A DNA stretch of 39,536 nucleotides from Anaerolineales bacterium. GTDB lineage: Bacteria; Chloroflexota; Anaerolineae; Anaerolineales; Villigracilaceae. The translations under genes and the position numbers were made by a program. How positions within the stretch are numbered: position 1 is the stretch's first letter; every line of letters begins with the position of its first letter. Below the pieces are notes generated by a model. The model was given only the letters and a program-made list of their open reading frames with translations, had not been told where the DNA came from and made no database searches. Location: contig JAFGSI010000062.1 in the NCBI GenBank assembly GCA_016934715.1, positions 1 to 39,536 of the forward strand. Reading direction: 5' to 3'. Of the stretch, positions 15,329 through 22,510 are shown one piece after another.

Positions 15329-15358
15329 TTGCTTTCGGAGGACGGAAAATGGTATTAT
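15329..15358 (+). promoter_or_regulatory. Leaderless promoter of the DUF6504-like gene
   Basis: TTGCTT (15329-15334), an 18-bp spacer and TATTAT (15353-15358), then exactly six bases to the ATG at 15365. No Shine-Dalgarno sequence is available, so the mRNA should be leaderless. Confidence 0.6.
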
Positions 15359-15364
15359 TGCAAA

Positions 15365-15739
15365 ATGGCAAATTCTGCGCTTGAACCTCTTCACTTTCTC
15401 GACCAGCCTGTTGATGTCCATTTCGACCGGCCGCCGGTGCGTGAAAAGGCCCCACCCTGCCCGGACGGCTTTACCTGGGAGGGCCGCGACTATCGCGTTG
15501 TCGCATTGCTGGCCGAGTGGTCCGACTTCACCCGGCGGGGCAGGCCCGCCCGCAATATGCAGCCCGCCCATGCCGCGGTCGCTTCCCGGCGCGGCTCGCT
15601 GGGGGTCGGACGTTTCTATTTTCGGATCCGCACAGACAGCGGGCAGATCTTCGACCTGTACTACGACCGCGCGATCAGGAGCGCCAACGACCGCAAGGGT
15701 CATTGGTTCCTGTACCGGGAGATGGGCAAAGACGAATAG
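15365..15739 (+). CDS. DUF6504-like protein
   Basis: A 124-residue soluble protein with the pattern I associate with DUF6504: PDGFTWEGRDYRVVALLAEWSD (about residues 36-57), a basic low-complexity insert (about 58-82), then GRFYFRIRTDSGQIFDLYYDRA (about 86-107) and a closing WFLYREM. DUF6504 genes in actinobacteria are, as I recall, often next to imuB/dnaE2-type damage-inducible polymerase genes. Here its neighbour is the degenerate FtsK/RecA-fold gene with a LexA-like box, which fits the same theme, but no polymerase gene is in the window. Start ATG 15365 is set by the -10 box six bases upstream; the open frame extends far upstream through the terminator and is not coding there. Confidence 0.6.
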   Translation: MANSALEPLHFLDQPVDVHFDRPPVREKAPPCPDGFTWEGRDYRVVALLAEWSDFTRRGRPARNMQPAHAAVASRRGSLGVGRFYFRIRTDSGQIFDLYYDRAIRSANDRKGHWFLYREMGKDE

Positions 15740-15763
15740 GAGGCGCAGGAACACGGTAAACCG

Positions 15764-15793
15764 TTGATCGAGCAAGGACCGTTTCCGTGTTAT
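15764..15793 (+). promoter_or_regulatory. Promoter of the radical SAM gene
   Basis: TTGATC (15764-15769) and TGTTAT (15788-15793) are 18 bp apart, about 25 bp before the ATG at 15819. Confidence 0.5.
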
Positions 15794-15818
15794 CCTGCCT
15801 TCGTCGGCGTTCCGAAAA

Positions 15819-16709
15819 ATGATCAAAGAAATCCAGGCCAAGACCCTGCTCAACCGTGTCAAGGGCCCCGACGACTGGTTCGGGCTCTATTACAGCATGA
15901 ATCTGTTCCGTGGCTGCCAGCACCAGTGCATCTACTGCGACTCGCGCTCCGAGTGCTACCAGATCGAGAACTTCAATACCGATGTGCTGGTCAAGGCCAA
16001 TGCTATTGACCTGCTGCACGATGAACTGGGTCGCAAGCGCGTCGTCGGGACGATCGGTACCGGGTCAATGAACGATCCCTACATGCCGCTCGAGAAGCAG
16101 ATTTGCTTGACCCGCCGGGCACTGAAGGTCATCGCCCAATTCGGCTTTCCGGTTCACGCCATCACCAAGTCGGACCTGGTCCTGCGCGACCTGGACCTGT
16201 TCGCGGACCTCCAGGCGCAGACCTACGCGGCGGTGACCTTCACGGTTACGACTGCTGATGATGAACTGAGCAAGAAAATCGAGCCCGGTGCCCCGGTCAC
16301 GTCCCGGCGCCTGAAGGCGATGCGGTCCCTGGCAGAGAAGGGCATCCTGACCGGCATCACCCTGATGCCGATCCTGCCCTTTATTGCGGATCACGAAGAC
16401 AATCTGCGCCGGATCATCACCCTGGTGGCTGCACACGGCGGCCGTTACGTCCTGCCGGCCCTCGGCATGACCCTGCGCGACCGCCAGCGAGCGTATTACT
16501 TCAAAAAGCTGGACCGGCTCTTTCCCGGCCTGCGCGGTCGCTACGTGGAGGCCTTCGGTGGCCAGTATTTCGCTCCGGCCCAGAATGCCAGCCGGCTGGA
16601 AGCGGTCCTGGGTGGGCTGTGCGAAGAATGCGACCTGCCCACCCGCATGCCGGTCTTCCTCCCCCGCAAGCGGGCCTGCCAGCCAAAGGACCAGCCGCAC
16701 CTTTTTTAA
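15819..16709 (+). CDS. Radical SAM protein of the SplB-like/Rv2578c type
   Basis: A 296-residue radical SAM enzyme. The cluster motif is CxxxCxxC: C33, C37 and C40 in RGCQHQCIYCD. The following GTIGTGSMNDPYMPLEKQ and KVIAQFGFPVHAITKSDLVLRDLDL are typical of the SPL-like branch (spore photoproduct lyase relatives and the Rv2578c group). It is shorter than true SplB and has extra cysteines near the C-terminus (GGLCEECDLP), which may hold a second metal site. The substrate is unknown; DNA photolesion repair cannot be assumed from this branch. Start ATG at 15819 has no strong Shine-Dalgarno sequence. A lipoprotein gene begins 11 bp after the stop and may be cotranscribed. Confidence 0.85.
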   Translation: MIKEIQAKTLLNRVKGPDDWFGLYYSMNLFRGCQHQCIYCDSRSECYQIENFNTDVLVKANAIDLLHDELGRKRVVGTIGTGSMNDPYMPLEKQICLTRRALKVIAQFGFPVHAITKSDLVLRDLDLFADLQAQTYAAVTFTVTTADDELSKKIEPGAPVTSRRLKAMRSLAEKGILTGITLMPILPFIADHEDNLRRIITLVAAHGGRYVLPALGMTLRDRQRAYYFKKLDRLFPGLRGRYVEAFGGQYFAPAQNASRLEAVLGGLCEECDLPTRMPVFLPRKRACQPKDQPHLF

Positions 16710-16720
16710 AGGAGAGTGCC

Positions 16721-17725
16721 GTGATCAAACGAATTGCCTTGCTCTGCCTGGCTGCCCTGCTGGCCTTGGCCGGCTGCCAGATTTCGCTGGCCGGGAACCT
16801 CCCCACCCCGACGACGATCAGCCTGCCGTCCCTGACCCCGGCGCTCGAATCACCTACCCCGATCTCGCCCTCGCCGACGCCGTTCGTCGCTACCGAGACC
16901 CTGGCCTTGCCCTCGCCCACGGTCGGGGCCACGTCGACGGCCGGCGCGACCGCCTCCGCAGCCGTCACCCCCGGCGCCACCGTCGCTGGAGCCCCTTCCG
17001 GGCCGTATGCCGTGGTCCGGGTCCTGCCTGGGGACACGCTCAACATCCGTTCTGCGGCCGGGGTGGGCAACTCCGTCGTCGGGTCCTTCCCCGCCACGGC
17101 GGCCAACGTGATGCGCAGCGGGCCATCAACAGTCATTGACGGCCAGATCTGGGTCCAGGTCCAGAACCCCACCGGCGGAACCGGCTGGGTCAGCGCGGCC
17201 TACCTGAGCGAAACTGTCACCCCGGCGACCTTCTGCGCCGATGGACGGGTCAACGATCTGCTGACCAACTTCGGCAACGCCTTGCGCACCTCGAATGGTG
17301 ACCTTCTGGCCTCGCTTGTCAGCCCGGCCCACGGCCTGGATGTGCGCACCTGGCGCCAGTCGACGCCGATCAATTTCATGCCTGAATTCGCCCGCTGGGT
17401 CTTCGAGAGCACCTATGAACACAACTGGGGCATGGACCCGGCCAGCGGCTATGCTACGGTCGGCTCGTTCGAGGAAGTGATCCTGCCCAATCTGCTCGAT
17501 GTCTACGAAGCCAGTTACACGTTGAGTTGCAACACGGTCCAGGTCGGTGGGGCCAGCTACGATGCATCCTGGCCAGCCGAATACACCCACCTCAATTACT
17601 ATTCGCTCTACAAGCCCGGCACTCCCGGAACTGAACTGGACTGGCGCACCTGGCTGGTGGGGATCGAGTATGTCAGCGGGCAGCCCTACCTCTTCAGCCT
17701 GATCCACTTCCAGTGGGAGCCGTAA
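16721..17725 (+). CDS. SH3b-domain lipoprotein
   Basis: A 334-residue secreted lipoprotein. The signal peptide (IKRIALLCLAALLALAGC) ends in lipobox LAGC. A long Thr/Pro/Ala-rich linker (about residues 25-95) leads to a bacterial SH3 domain at about 98-168: AVVRVLPGDTLNIRSAAGVGNSV, then GTGWVSAAYLSE. The C-terminal ~165 residues form a second, Trp/Tyr-rich domain that I cannot name (DLLTNFGNAL, YATVGSFEEVILPN, HFQWEP). SH3b domains usually bind peptidoglycan or glycans, which suggests a wall or surface role. GTG start at 16721 with AAAGGAG 7 bases upstream. It follows the radical SAM gene by 11 bp, but a functional link is doubtful. Confidence 0.85.
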   Translation: MIKRIALLCLAALLALAGCQISLAGNLPTPTTISLPSLTPALESPTPISPSPTPFVATETLALPSPTVGATSTAGATASAAVTPGATVAGAPSGPYAVVRVLPGDTLNIRSAAGVGNSVVGSFPATAANVMRSGPSTVIDGQIWVQVQNPTGGTGWVSAAYLSETVTPATFCADGRVNDLLTNFGNALRTSNGDLLASLVSPAHGLDVRTWRQSTPINFMPEFARWVFESTYEHNWGMDPASGYATVGSFEEVILPNLLDVYEASYTLSCNTVQVGGASYDASWPAEYTHLNYYSLYKPGTPGTELDWRTWLVGIEYVSGQPYLFSLIHFQWEP

Positions 17726-17862
17726 CAGGCGGTTTCGTGCCGCCAGAGCGTTTCAAGAATGGGCTGAGGAGCACAGCTGGGCCGGGGAGATTTTTGATCC
17801 TTCACACAGATAGACACCTCCCGCGTGAAGGTGTTGGGAGGGGGGGCCTTTCGCTGGCATGA

Positions 17863-17891
17863 CCGGTAGCCTGGCTGCCGGCTTCGTTCTT
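17863..17891 (+). terminator. Hairpin terminator after the SH3b lipoprotein gene
   Basis: CCGG-T-AGC (17863-17870) pairs with GCT-G-CCGG (17874-17881), one mismatch, followed by CTTCGTTCTT. A second stem (CCTCCC 17817-17822 with GGGAGG 17836-17841) lies upstream. Confidence 0.45.
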
Positions 17892-17916
17892 AATCAATTC
17901 TAATCCGCTGCCCTTG

Positions 17917-17948
17917 TTGCATTTCTTGGTTATTGATAAAATTATCAA
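17917..17948 (+). promoter_or_regulatory. Promoter and Fur-type dyad ahead of the metal-uptake operon
   Basis: TTGCAT (17917-17922), a 17-bp spacer and AATTAT (17940-17945) form a promoter. It is covered by the dyad TTGATAA-AA-TTATCAA (17933-17948), perfect in both 7-bp arms. Its AT-rich TGATAA...TTATCA core resembles binding sites of Fur-family repressors. The adjacent Fur-family gene is the natural candidate to bind it. Confidence 0.65.
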
Positions 17949-17963
17949 CAAGGAAAAATACCT

Positions 17964-18413
17964 GTGTCCTGCATCACCACCCTGACCCGGACTCTGCGCC
18001 AGCGCGGTTACCGCATGACGCCCCAGCGCCTGGCGATCCTGCAGGCCCTGCATGATGTCGGGCACCTGACCCCTGCCCAGGTCTATGCCCGCGTCCGCGC
18101 GACTGGCATGACCGAAGCTACTGTCTACCGCACCCTGGACTTTCTGGCCGAAAACGATGTGGTGCGGGTCGCCGACCGGGGCAGCGGCCACCTGGCTTAT
18201 GAGCTGGCCGGGGAGGACCACCATCACTTGATCTGCCGGGCCTGCGGTGCCCAACAGGAAATCCCGGCCGAGGTCTTGCGCGGTATGCTCGACGCGCTTG
18301 AAGGTCATACCGGCTACCGCTTGAACGCCGGCCACCTGACATTTTTCGGGCTGTGCCCGATCTGTCAAGAATCATTCACCGCCGAACCGGTTTACGAAAT
18401 AGTAGGAGGTTAG
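17964..18413 (+). CDS. Fur-family metalloregulator
   Basis: A 149-residue Fur/Zur/Nur-type repressor. The winged helix (about residues 8-82) includes QRGYRMTPQRLAILQAL and the recognition region EATVYRTLDFLAENDVV. The dimerisation part has HHHLICRACG (H86-H88, C91, C94) and CPIC (C131, C134), the four-Cys structural zinc site. The short C-terminal tail lacks the extended His-rich end of classical Fur. Start GTG at 17964 with AAGGA 9 bases upstream. It is the first gene of an operon with cbiM, cbiQ and cbiO; cbiM begins 2 bp after its stop. This suggests control of cobalt or nickel uptake, and a Nur-like role is more likely than iron. The metal cannot be settled from sequence. Confidence 0.9.
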   Translation: MSCITTLTRTLRQRGYRMTPQRLAILQALHDVGHLTPAQVYARVRATGMTEATVYRTLDFLAENDVVRVADRGSGHLAYELAGEDHHHLICRACGAQQEIPAEVLRGMLDALEGHTGYRLNAGHLTFFGLCPICQESFTAEPVYEIVGG

Positions 18414-18414
18414 T

Positions 18415-19362
18415 ATGATCTATGCCCCTGCCCAAATGCATATCCCCGACGGGTTCCTGTCGATCCTGGTGTCAGCCATCCTGTGGGCTGTGACCGCGGT
18501 CGTGCTCGGGATCGCGCTGAAACGCGTCGGCCAGGACCTGGGGGAGCGCCAGGTGCCGTTGATGGGCGTCCTGGCGGCGGCGATCTTTGCCGGCCAGATG
18601 CTCAACTTCCCGGTAGCCGGCGGGACCTCGGGCCACCTGATGGGCGCTGCGCTAGCCACCATCCTGCTCGGCCCGTGGGCGGCGATCGTCGTCATGACCA
18701 CCGTGGTCGGGGTTCAGGCACTCGTCTTCCAGGATGGCGGCTTGCTGGTGCTGGGCGCCAACATCTTTAACATGGGCATCATCGGCGTGCTGGTCTCGCA
18801 CTTTGTCTACCGCTCCTTCCTGCGCCTGTCGGGCGGGAAGCGCTGGGGCATATTCGCCGGCGGGTTCCTGGCGGCCTGGCTCTCGATCGTGGTCGCAGCC
18901 CTGGCGGTAGCCTTGCAGTTGGCCGTTTCGGGCCGTTCCCCGGCCAACCTCGCCATCGCGGCCATGGGCGGCATCCACACGCTGATTGGCATCGGGGAGG
19001 GACTGATCACGGTCGGAGCGCTGGCCTTCCTGTACGCCGCCCGGCGCGACCTGCTCCAGATCGATGCCCCGGCCCCGAAGGGCAGCCGCATGGTCTGGGT
19101 CGGTGGGTTAACCATCGCTGCCCTGCTGGCGTTCCTCTCCCCGCTGGCCTCATCCCACCCGGATGGCCTGGAATGGGTTGCCGAGCAGAATGGTTTCATC
19201 GATACGGCCCAGAGTTCGCTCTATACCCTCATCCCCGACTATGTCTTTCCGGGAATCTCCAATGAGGCCCTGGCAACCATTGTTGCCGGGATCGTCGGGC
19301 TGCTGCTGGTCTTCGGTGTGGCGCTGGGGGTGGCCCACACCCGGCGGAAGAAGACCGCCTAA
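18415..19362 (+). CDS. cbiM: CbiM-type ECF transporter substrate-binding permease with fused PDGLE (CbiN-like) domain
   Basis: A 315-residue membrane protein: the S-component of a cobalt/nickel ECF transporter. The metal-binding N-terminus MHIPDGFLS is at residues 8-16 and the second His motif GGTSGHLMG near 67. About seven helices follow, then the PDGLEWVAEQNGF segment (about residue 242) and one last helix, so the CbiN/NikN function is fused to the same chain. Oddity: in characterised NikM/CbiM proteins the Met-His of MHIPDGF is the mature N-terminus and coordinates the metal. Here the strong TAGGAGGT ribosome binding site fits the ATG at 18415, which adds MIYAPAQ, whereas the ATG at 18436 has no such site. 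Either the seven residues are removed or the internal start is used. Confidence 0.9.
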   Translation: MIYAPAQMHIPDGFLSILVSAILWAVTAVVLGIALKRVGQDLGERQVPLMGVLAAAIFAGQMLNFPVAGGTSGHLMGAALATILLGPWAAIVVMTTVVGVQALVFQDGGLLVLGANIFNMGIIGVLVSHFVYRSFLRLSGGKRWGIFAGGFLAAWLSIVVAALAVALQLAVSGRSPANLAIAAMGGIHTLIGIGEGLITVGALAFLYAARRDLLQIDAPAPKGSRMVWVGGLTIAALLAFLSPLASSHPDGLEWVAEQNGFIDTAQSSLYTLIPDYVFPGISNEALATIVAGIVGLLLVFGVALGVAHTRRKKTA

Positions 19363-19407
19363 GGCAACCGACAGCTGAAGATGTCGGATTCCAGCGACCA
19401 TTAAATC

Positions 19408-20214
19408 GTGCACATCCACTTTCTTGATCCCTTCCGACCGCGCCTCAGCCCGGTCCATGCCTTGGACCCGCGTGTCAAGCTGGTGTTGGCCCTGGCCTAT
19501 ATCCTGACCGTCGCCCTGACCCCGGTGGGTGCCTGGCCGGTCTATTTCCTGTTGCTGGCGGTCATCTTATCGGTGGGGATTCTCTCGGCGCTGGGGCTCG
19601 GATTCATCCAGAGGAGGGCCCTGCTGGCGCTGCCGTTCATGCTGGCTGCGGTGCCAATCATCTTCACCAATGGCGAGACGGCGCTCTTCTCCTTTCCGCT
19701 CGGTACTTGGACCCTGACCGGCTACGCCGAGGGCCTGGCGCGCTTTGCCAGTGTGGCGCTCAAGTCATGGCTCTCGGTCCAGGCGGCAGTGGTGTTGGCG
19801 TCCAGCACATCCTTCCCTGATCTGCTGCAGGCGATGCGGGCTATCCGTATCCCGCGCCTGCTGGTGGCCATGTTCGGGCTGATGTGGCGCTACCTGTTCG
19901 TGCTGGTCGACGAGGCCCTGCGGCTGATGCGGGCCCGGGCTGCGCGTTCAGGCCAGGGCGCCGAGGCAGTCCACCGATCCGGGGGGAGCATGGCCTGGCA
20001 GGCGCGCGTTGCCGGAGGGATGGCTGGCAACCTTTTCCTGCGGGCCTTCGAGCGCTCCGATCGCATCTACATGGCCATGGTGGCGCGCGGTTATGACGGC
20101 GAGATCCGTTCCCTGCCGCTGTCAGCGATCGGCTCCGGTTCCTGGCTGACGCTGGCCGGCGGGTTGATCCTGCTTATCCTGTTGCTGTTGTTCGGTTTCC
20201 TGCTTTGGGGTTGA
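19408..20214 (+). CDS. cbiQ: Energy-coupling factor transmembrane protein (EcfT/CbiQ)
   Basis: A 268-residue membrane component that couples the ATPase to the S-component. It starts with HFLDPFRPRLSPVHALDPRVKLVLALAY, the EcfT/CbiQ signature, has about five to six helices, and carries both coupling motifs: RLMRARAARSGQ (about residue 173) and RSDRIYMAMVARGYDGE (about 216). The GTG start at 19408 has no clear Shine-Dalgarno sequence. A 6-bp stem-loop (CCGACA 19368-19373 with TGTCGG 19382-19387) lies in the 45-bp gap after cbiM and may tune expression or mRNA processing. It ends 2 bp before cbiO. Confidence 0.93.
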   Translation: MHIHFLDPFRPRLSPVHALDPRVKLVLALAYILTVALTPVGAWPVYFLLLAVILSVGILSALGLGFIQRRALLALPFMLAAVPIIFTNGETALFSFPLGTWTLTGYAEGLARFASVALKSWLSVQAAVVLASSTSFPDLLQAMRAIRIPRLLVAMFGLMWRYLFVLVDEALRLMRARAARSGQGAEAVHRSGGSMAWQARVAGGMAGNLFLRAFERSDRIYMAMVARGYDGEIRSLPLSAIGSGSWLTLAGGLILLILLLLFGFLLWG

Positions 20215-20216
20215 CC

Positions 20217-20954
20217 ATGCATCATTCCATCGAAGTCCAAAACCTGTCCTTTGCCTACCCGGATGGCCACGTGGCCTTGCGGGAGGTCTCGTTGATGATC
20301 GCACCGTGCGAGAAGGTGGCCCTCGTGGGGCCCAACGGGGCGGGCAAGTCGACCCTGATCCTGCACCTGAATGGTATCCTGCTGGCACCGACGTCGAAGG
20401 CACACACGACCGGCCAGGGGCAGGTGACGGTCTGCGGAATGCCGGTCGAGGAGAAAACCCTGGGACGCGTGCGGGCCGCGGTCGGGCTGGTCTTCCAGAA
20501 CCCCGACGACCAGCTCTTTTCGCCGACCGTCTATGACGACGTGGCCTTTGGCCCGCTCTACCAAGGGCTGCCTGCCGGCGAGGTCGATGCCCGCGTGGCC
20601 TCGGCCCTGGCCGCTGTGCGGATGGAGGCCTATGCCCGGCGGGTCTCGCACCACCTGAGCACCGGCGAGAAGAAACGCATCGCCATCGCCACCGTGCTGT
20701 CGATGCAGCCCGAGGTGTTGGTCTTGGACGAGCCGACCGCCGGACTCGATCCGCGCGCCCGGCGGTCTTTCATCAACCTGCTGCGCGACCTGCCGCTGAC
20801 CATGCTGGTTTCGTCGCACGATCTGGCGATGGTCCGCGAGCTGTTCCCCCGGATGGTGATCATGGACGAGGGCCGGGTGGTGGCTGATGGGCCGACGGCG
20901 GTGTTGTTGCAGGATGAAAAGTTGCTGGAAGCCCACGGGCTGGAGAAGCCTTAA
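20217..20954 (+). CDS. cbiO: ECF transporter ATP-binding protein (CbiO)
   Basis: A 245-residue ABC ATPase. Walker A GPNGAGKST is at 38-46, the Q-loop in LVFQNPDDQLF (the NPDDQ form is typical of ECF ATPases), the signature LSTGEKKRIAIA, Walker B VLVLDEPTAGLD and the switch His in LVSSHDLAMV. Only one ATPase gene is present, so it should work as a homodimer. Start ATG 20217 lies 2 bp after the cbiQ stop; a TTG four codons earlier overlaps cbiQ. A bidirectional terminator follows directly. Confidence 0.95.
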   Translation: MHHSIEVQNLSFAYPDGHVALREVSLMIAPCEKVALVGPNGAGKSTLILHLNGILLAPTSKAHTTGQGQVTVCGMPVEEKTLGRVRAAVGLVFQNPDDQLFSPTVYDDVAFGPLYQGLPAGEVDARVASALAAVRMEAYARRVSHHLSTGEKKRIAIATVLSMQPEVLVLDEPTAGLDPRARRSFINLLRDLPLTMLVSSHDLAMVRELFPRMVIMDEGRVVADGPTAVLLQDEKLLEAHGLEKP

Positions 20955-20957
20955 ATC

Positions 20958-20992
20958 AAAACCTCCCGCAGGTCAAACCTGCGGGAGGTTTT
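20958..20992. terminator. Bidirectional terminator between cbiO and metK
   Basis: A perfect 16-bp stem (20958-20973 with 20977-20992) with a CAA loop, flanked by A-run on the left and T-run on the right arm, so it serves both convergent genes. It abuts the metK stop at 20995. Confidence 0.9.
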
Positions 20993-20994
20993 CT

Positions 20995-22200
20995 TTATAG
21001 ACCGGCAGCAGCCTTGATGGCGGCGGCCTTGTCGGTGTTCTCCCAGGGGAACTGGACATCGTCGCGGCCGAAGTGGCCGTAGGAGGCCGTCTTGCGGTAG
21101 ATCGGGCGGCGCAGGTCGAGGTCGCGGATGATGGCACCCGGGCGCAGGTCGAAGTGCTCAAGGATCAGGTCGGCGATCTTCTCATCGGTGATCTTGCCGG
21201 TGCCGAAGGTCTCGACGTTAACCGACAGCGGGTGGGCTATGCCGATTGCGTAGGCGACCTGGATCTCGATCCGTTCGGCAACCCCGGCGGCAACCACGTT
21301 CTTGGCGGCCCAGCGGGCGGCGTAGGCGGCCGAGCGGTCGACCTTCGTCGGGTCCTTGCCCGAGAAGGCACCGCCGCCGTGGCGGCCCATGCCGCCGTAG
21401 GTGTCGACGATGATCTTGCGGCCGGTGACACCGGCGTCGCCCATCGGGCCGCCGATGACGAAGCGCCCGGTCGGGTTGACGAAGATCTTCAGATCCTGGT
21501 CGACCATACCCTCCGGCATGACCGGGTTGATGATGTGCTCAATGACGCCCTCGCGGATGTCGGAGTGTGAGACGTCAGCCGAGTGCTGGGTCGAGATCAG
21601 AACGGTGTCAATGCGCTTGGGCTGACCGTGGGCATACTCGACCGTGACCTGAGACTTGCCGTCAGGACGCAGCCAGGGCAGGGTCCCGGCGCGGCGGATC
21701 TCGGCCAGTTTGCGGGTCAGCTTGTGGGCCAGGTAGATGGGCATCGGCATCAACTGGGGGGTCTCGTTGCAGGCGTAGCCGAACATCATGCCCTGGTCGC
21801 CGGCGCCGATCTTGTCCAGATCATCCTGATCGCCGCCCTTGGCCTCCAGTGACTTGCTGACGCCCATGTCGATGTCCGGGCTCTGGCTGGCAATGGCCGA
21901 CAGGACGCCGCAGGTGTTGCCGTCGAAGCCCTTGTCGCTGCTGTCGTACCCTATCTCGTTGATGACCTTGCGGGCCAGTTCGTCGAAGTTGACGAAGGCC
22001 TTGGTGGTGATCTCGCCCAGCAGCATCACGTAGCCGGTCTTGGTGGCCGTCTCGCAGGCGACGCGCGAGTAGGGATCCTGCTCGAAGCAGGAATCCAGCA
22101 CGGCGTCGGAGATCTGGTCACAGACTTTGTCGGGATGCCCTTCGGTGACCGATTCAGACGTGAACATCAGCTTGGGAGAGCTCATAAAAGTGGTGCTCAT
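20995..22200 (-). CDS. metK: S-adenosylmethionine synthetase
   Basis: A 401-residue enzyme making SAM from ATP and methionine. Signature motifs: [23 protein letters not shown] near the N-terminus, [12 protein letters not shown] in the middle, and the P-loop-like [16 protein letters not shown]; the central [17 protein letters not shown] is also invariant-like. Length is slightly above the usual ~385-395. ATG at 22200 is preceded by GAGAGGTG; a second ATG five codons in (MSSPKL) is possible. Expression is controlled by a SAM-I riboswitch in the leader, giving feedback by the product. Confidence 0.97.
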   Translation of the reverse strand: MSTTFMSSPKLMFTSESVTEGHPDKVCDQISDAVLDSCFEQDPYSRVACETATKTGYVMLLGEITTKAFVNFDELARKVINEIGYDSSDKGFDGNTCGVLSAIASQSPDIDMGVSKSLEAKGGDQDDLDKIGAGDQGMMFGYACNETPQLMPMPIYLAHKLTRKLAEIRRAGTLPWLRPDGKSQVTVEYAHGQPKRIDTVLISTQHSADVSHSDIREGVIEHIINPVMPEGMVDQDLKIFVNPTGRFVIGGPMGDAGVTGRKIIVDTYGGMGRHGGGAFSGKDPTKVDRSAAYAARWAAKNVVAAGVAERIEIQVAYAIGIAHPLSVNVETFGTGKITDEKIADLILEHFDLRPGAIIRDLDLRRPIYRKTASYGHFGRDDVQFPWENTDKAAAIKAAAGL

Positions 22201-22226
22201 TGGTTTTCACCTCTCTGAAAAATGAA

Positions 22227-22254
22227 ATTGCCCCTTCGGACGAGAAAGGGCAAT
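22227..22254 (-). terminator. Attenuator hairpin of the metK riboswitch
   Basis: On the minus strand ATTGCCC...GGGCAAT (22254-22248 with 22233-22227, imperfect pairing inside) is followed by TTCATTTTT. It lies between the aptamer and the metK ribosome binding site, so SAM binding would favour termination here. Confidence 0.75.
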
Positions 22255-22277
22255 TGGCGCAGAGGCGCACGGCTGCC

Positions 22278-22379
22278 CTCTCATCTTCCAGATTTCTCTC
22301 TGCCGGAATTAGCACCTTTTCAATGTGAAAGGTTGCTGAGGCTTCGTCGGGCCGGTCCCTCCGCCTCTCTGGATAAGAG
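22278..22379 (-). promoter_or_regulatory. SAM-I (S-box) riboswitch aptamer
   Basis: Reading the minus strand from 22379, the S-box signature appears in order. CTCTTATC (P1 5' strand) comes first, then AGAGGCGGAGGGACCGGCCC, then GACGAAGCCTCAGCAACC, then GGTGCTAATTCC. GATGAGAG (22285-22278) closes P1 with one G-U pair. All conserved core blocks (GGAGGGA, CGAuGAarCC, GCAACC, GGUGCuAAuUCC) are readable. With the promoter upstream and the attenuator downstream, the control of metK is fully defined. Confidence 0.95.
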
Positions 22380-22410
22380 CGCCGCTGGGGGCTATGTAGT
22401 TGACGGCGGG

Positions 22411-22439
22411 ATAATACCACAGGTTGGGTGCTACGTCAA
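22411..22439 (-). promoter_or_regulatory. metK promoter
   Basis: Minus strand TTGACG (22439-22434), 17-bp spacer, TATTAT (22416-22411). The start point would lie about 22404, some 25 bases before the aptamer. Confidence 0.75.
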
Positions 22440-22457
22440 TTAAGATATAGTTGCTCG

Positions 22458-22492
22458 AAAAAAGATCGGCCGCCGGAAAAGCGGCGGCCGAT
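22458..22492 (-). terminator. Terminator of the formylglycine-enzyme-like lipoprotein gene
   Basis: On the minus strand ATCGGCCGCCG (22492-22482) pairs with CGGCGGCCGAT (22475-22465), followed by CTTTTTT. Confidence 0.9.
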
Positions 22493-22510
22493 TCAGGGAG
22501 CGGTTCCGTT

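Noticed and set aside
15749-15790. CACGG...CCGTG inverted repeat as a terminator after the DUF6504-like gene.
   Set aside because: Pairing is imperfect, no T-run follows, and it coincides with the radical SAM promoter.
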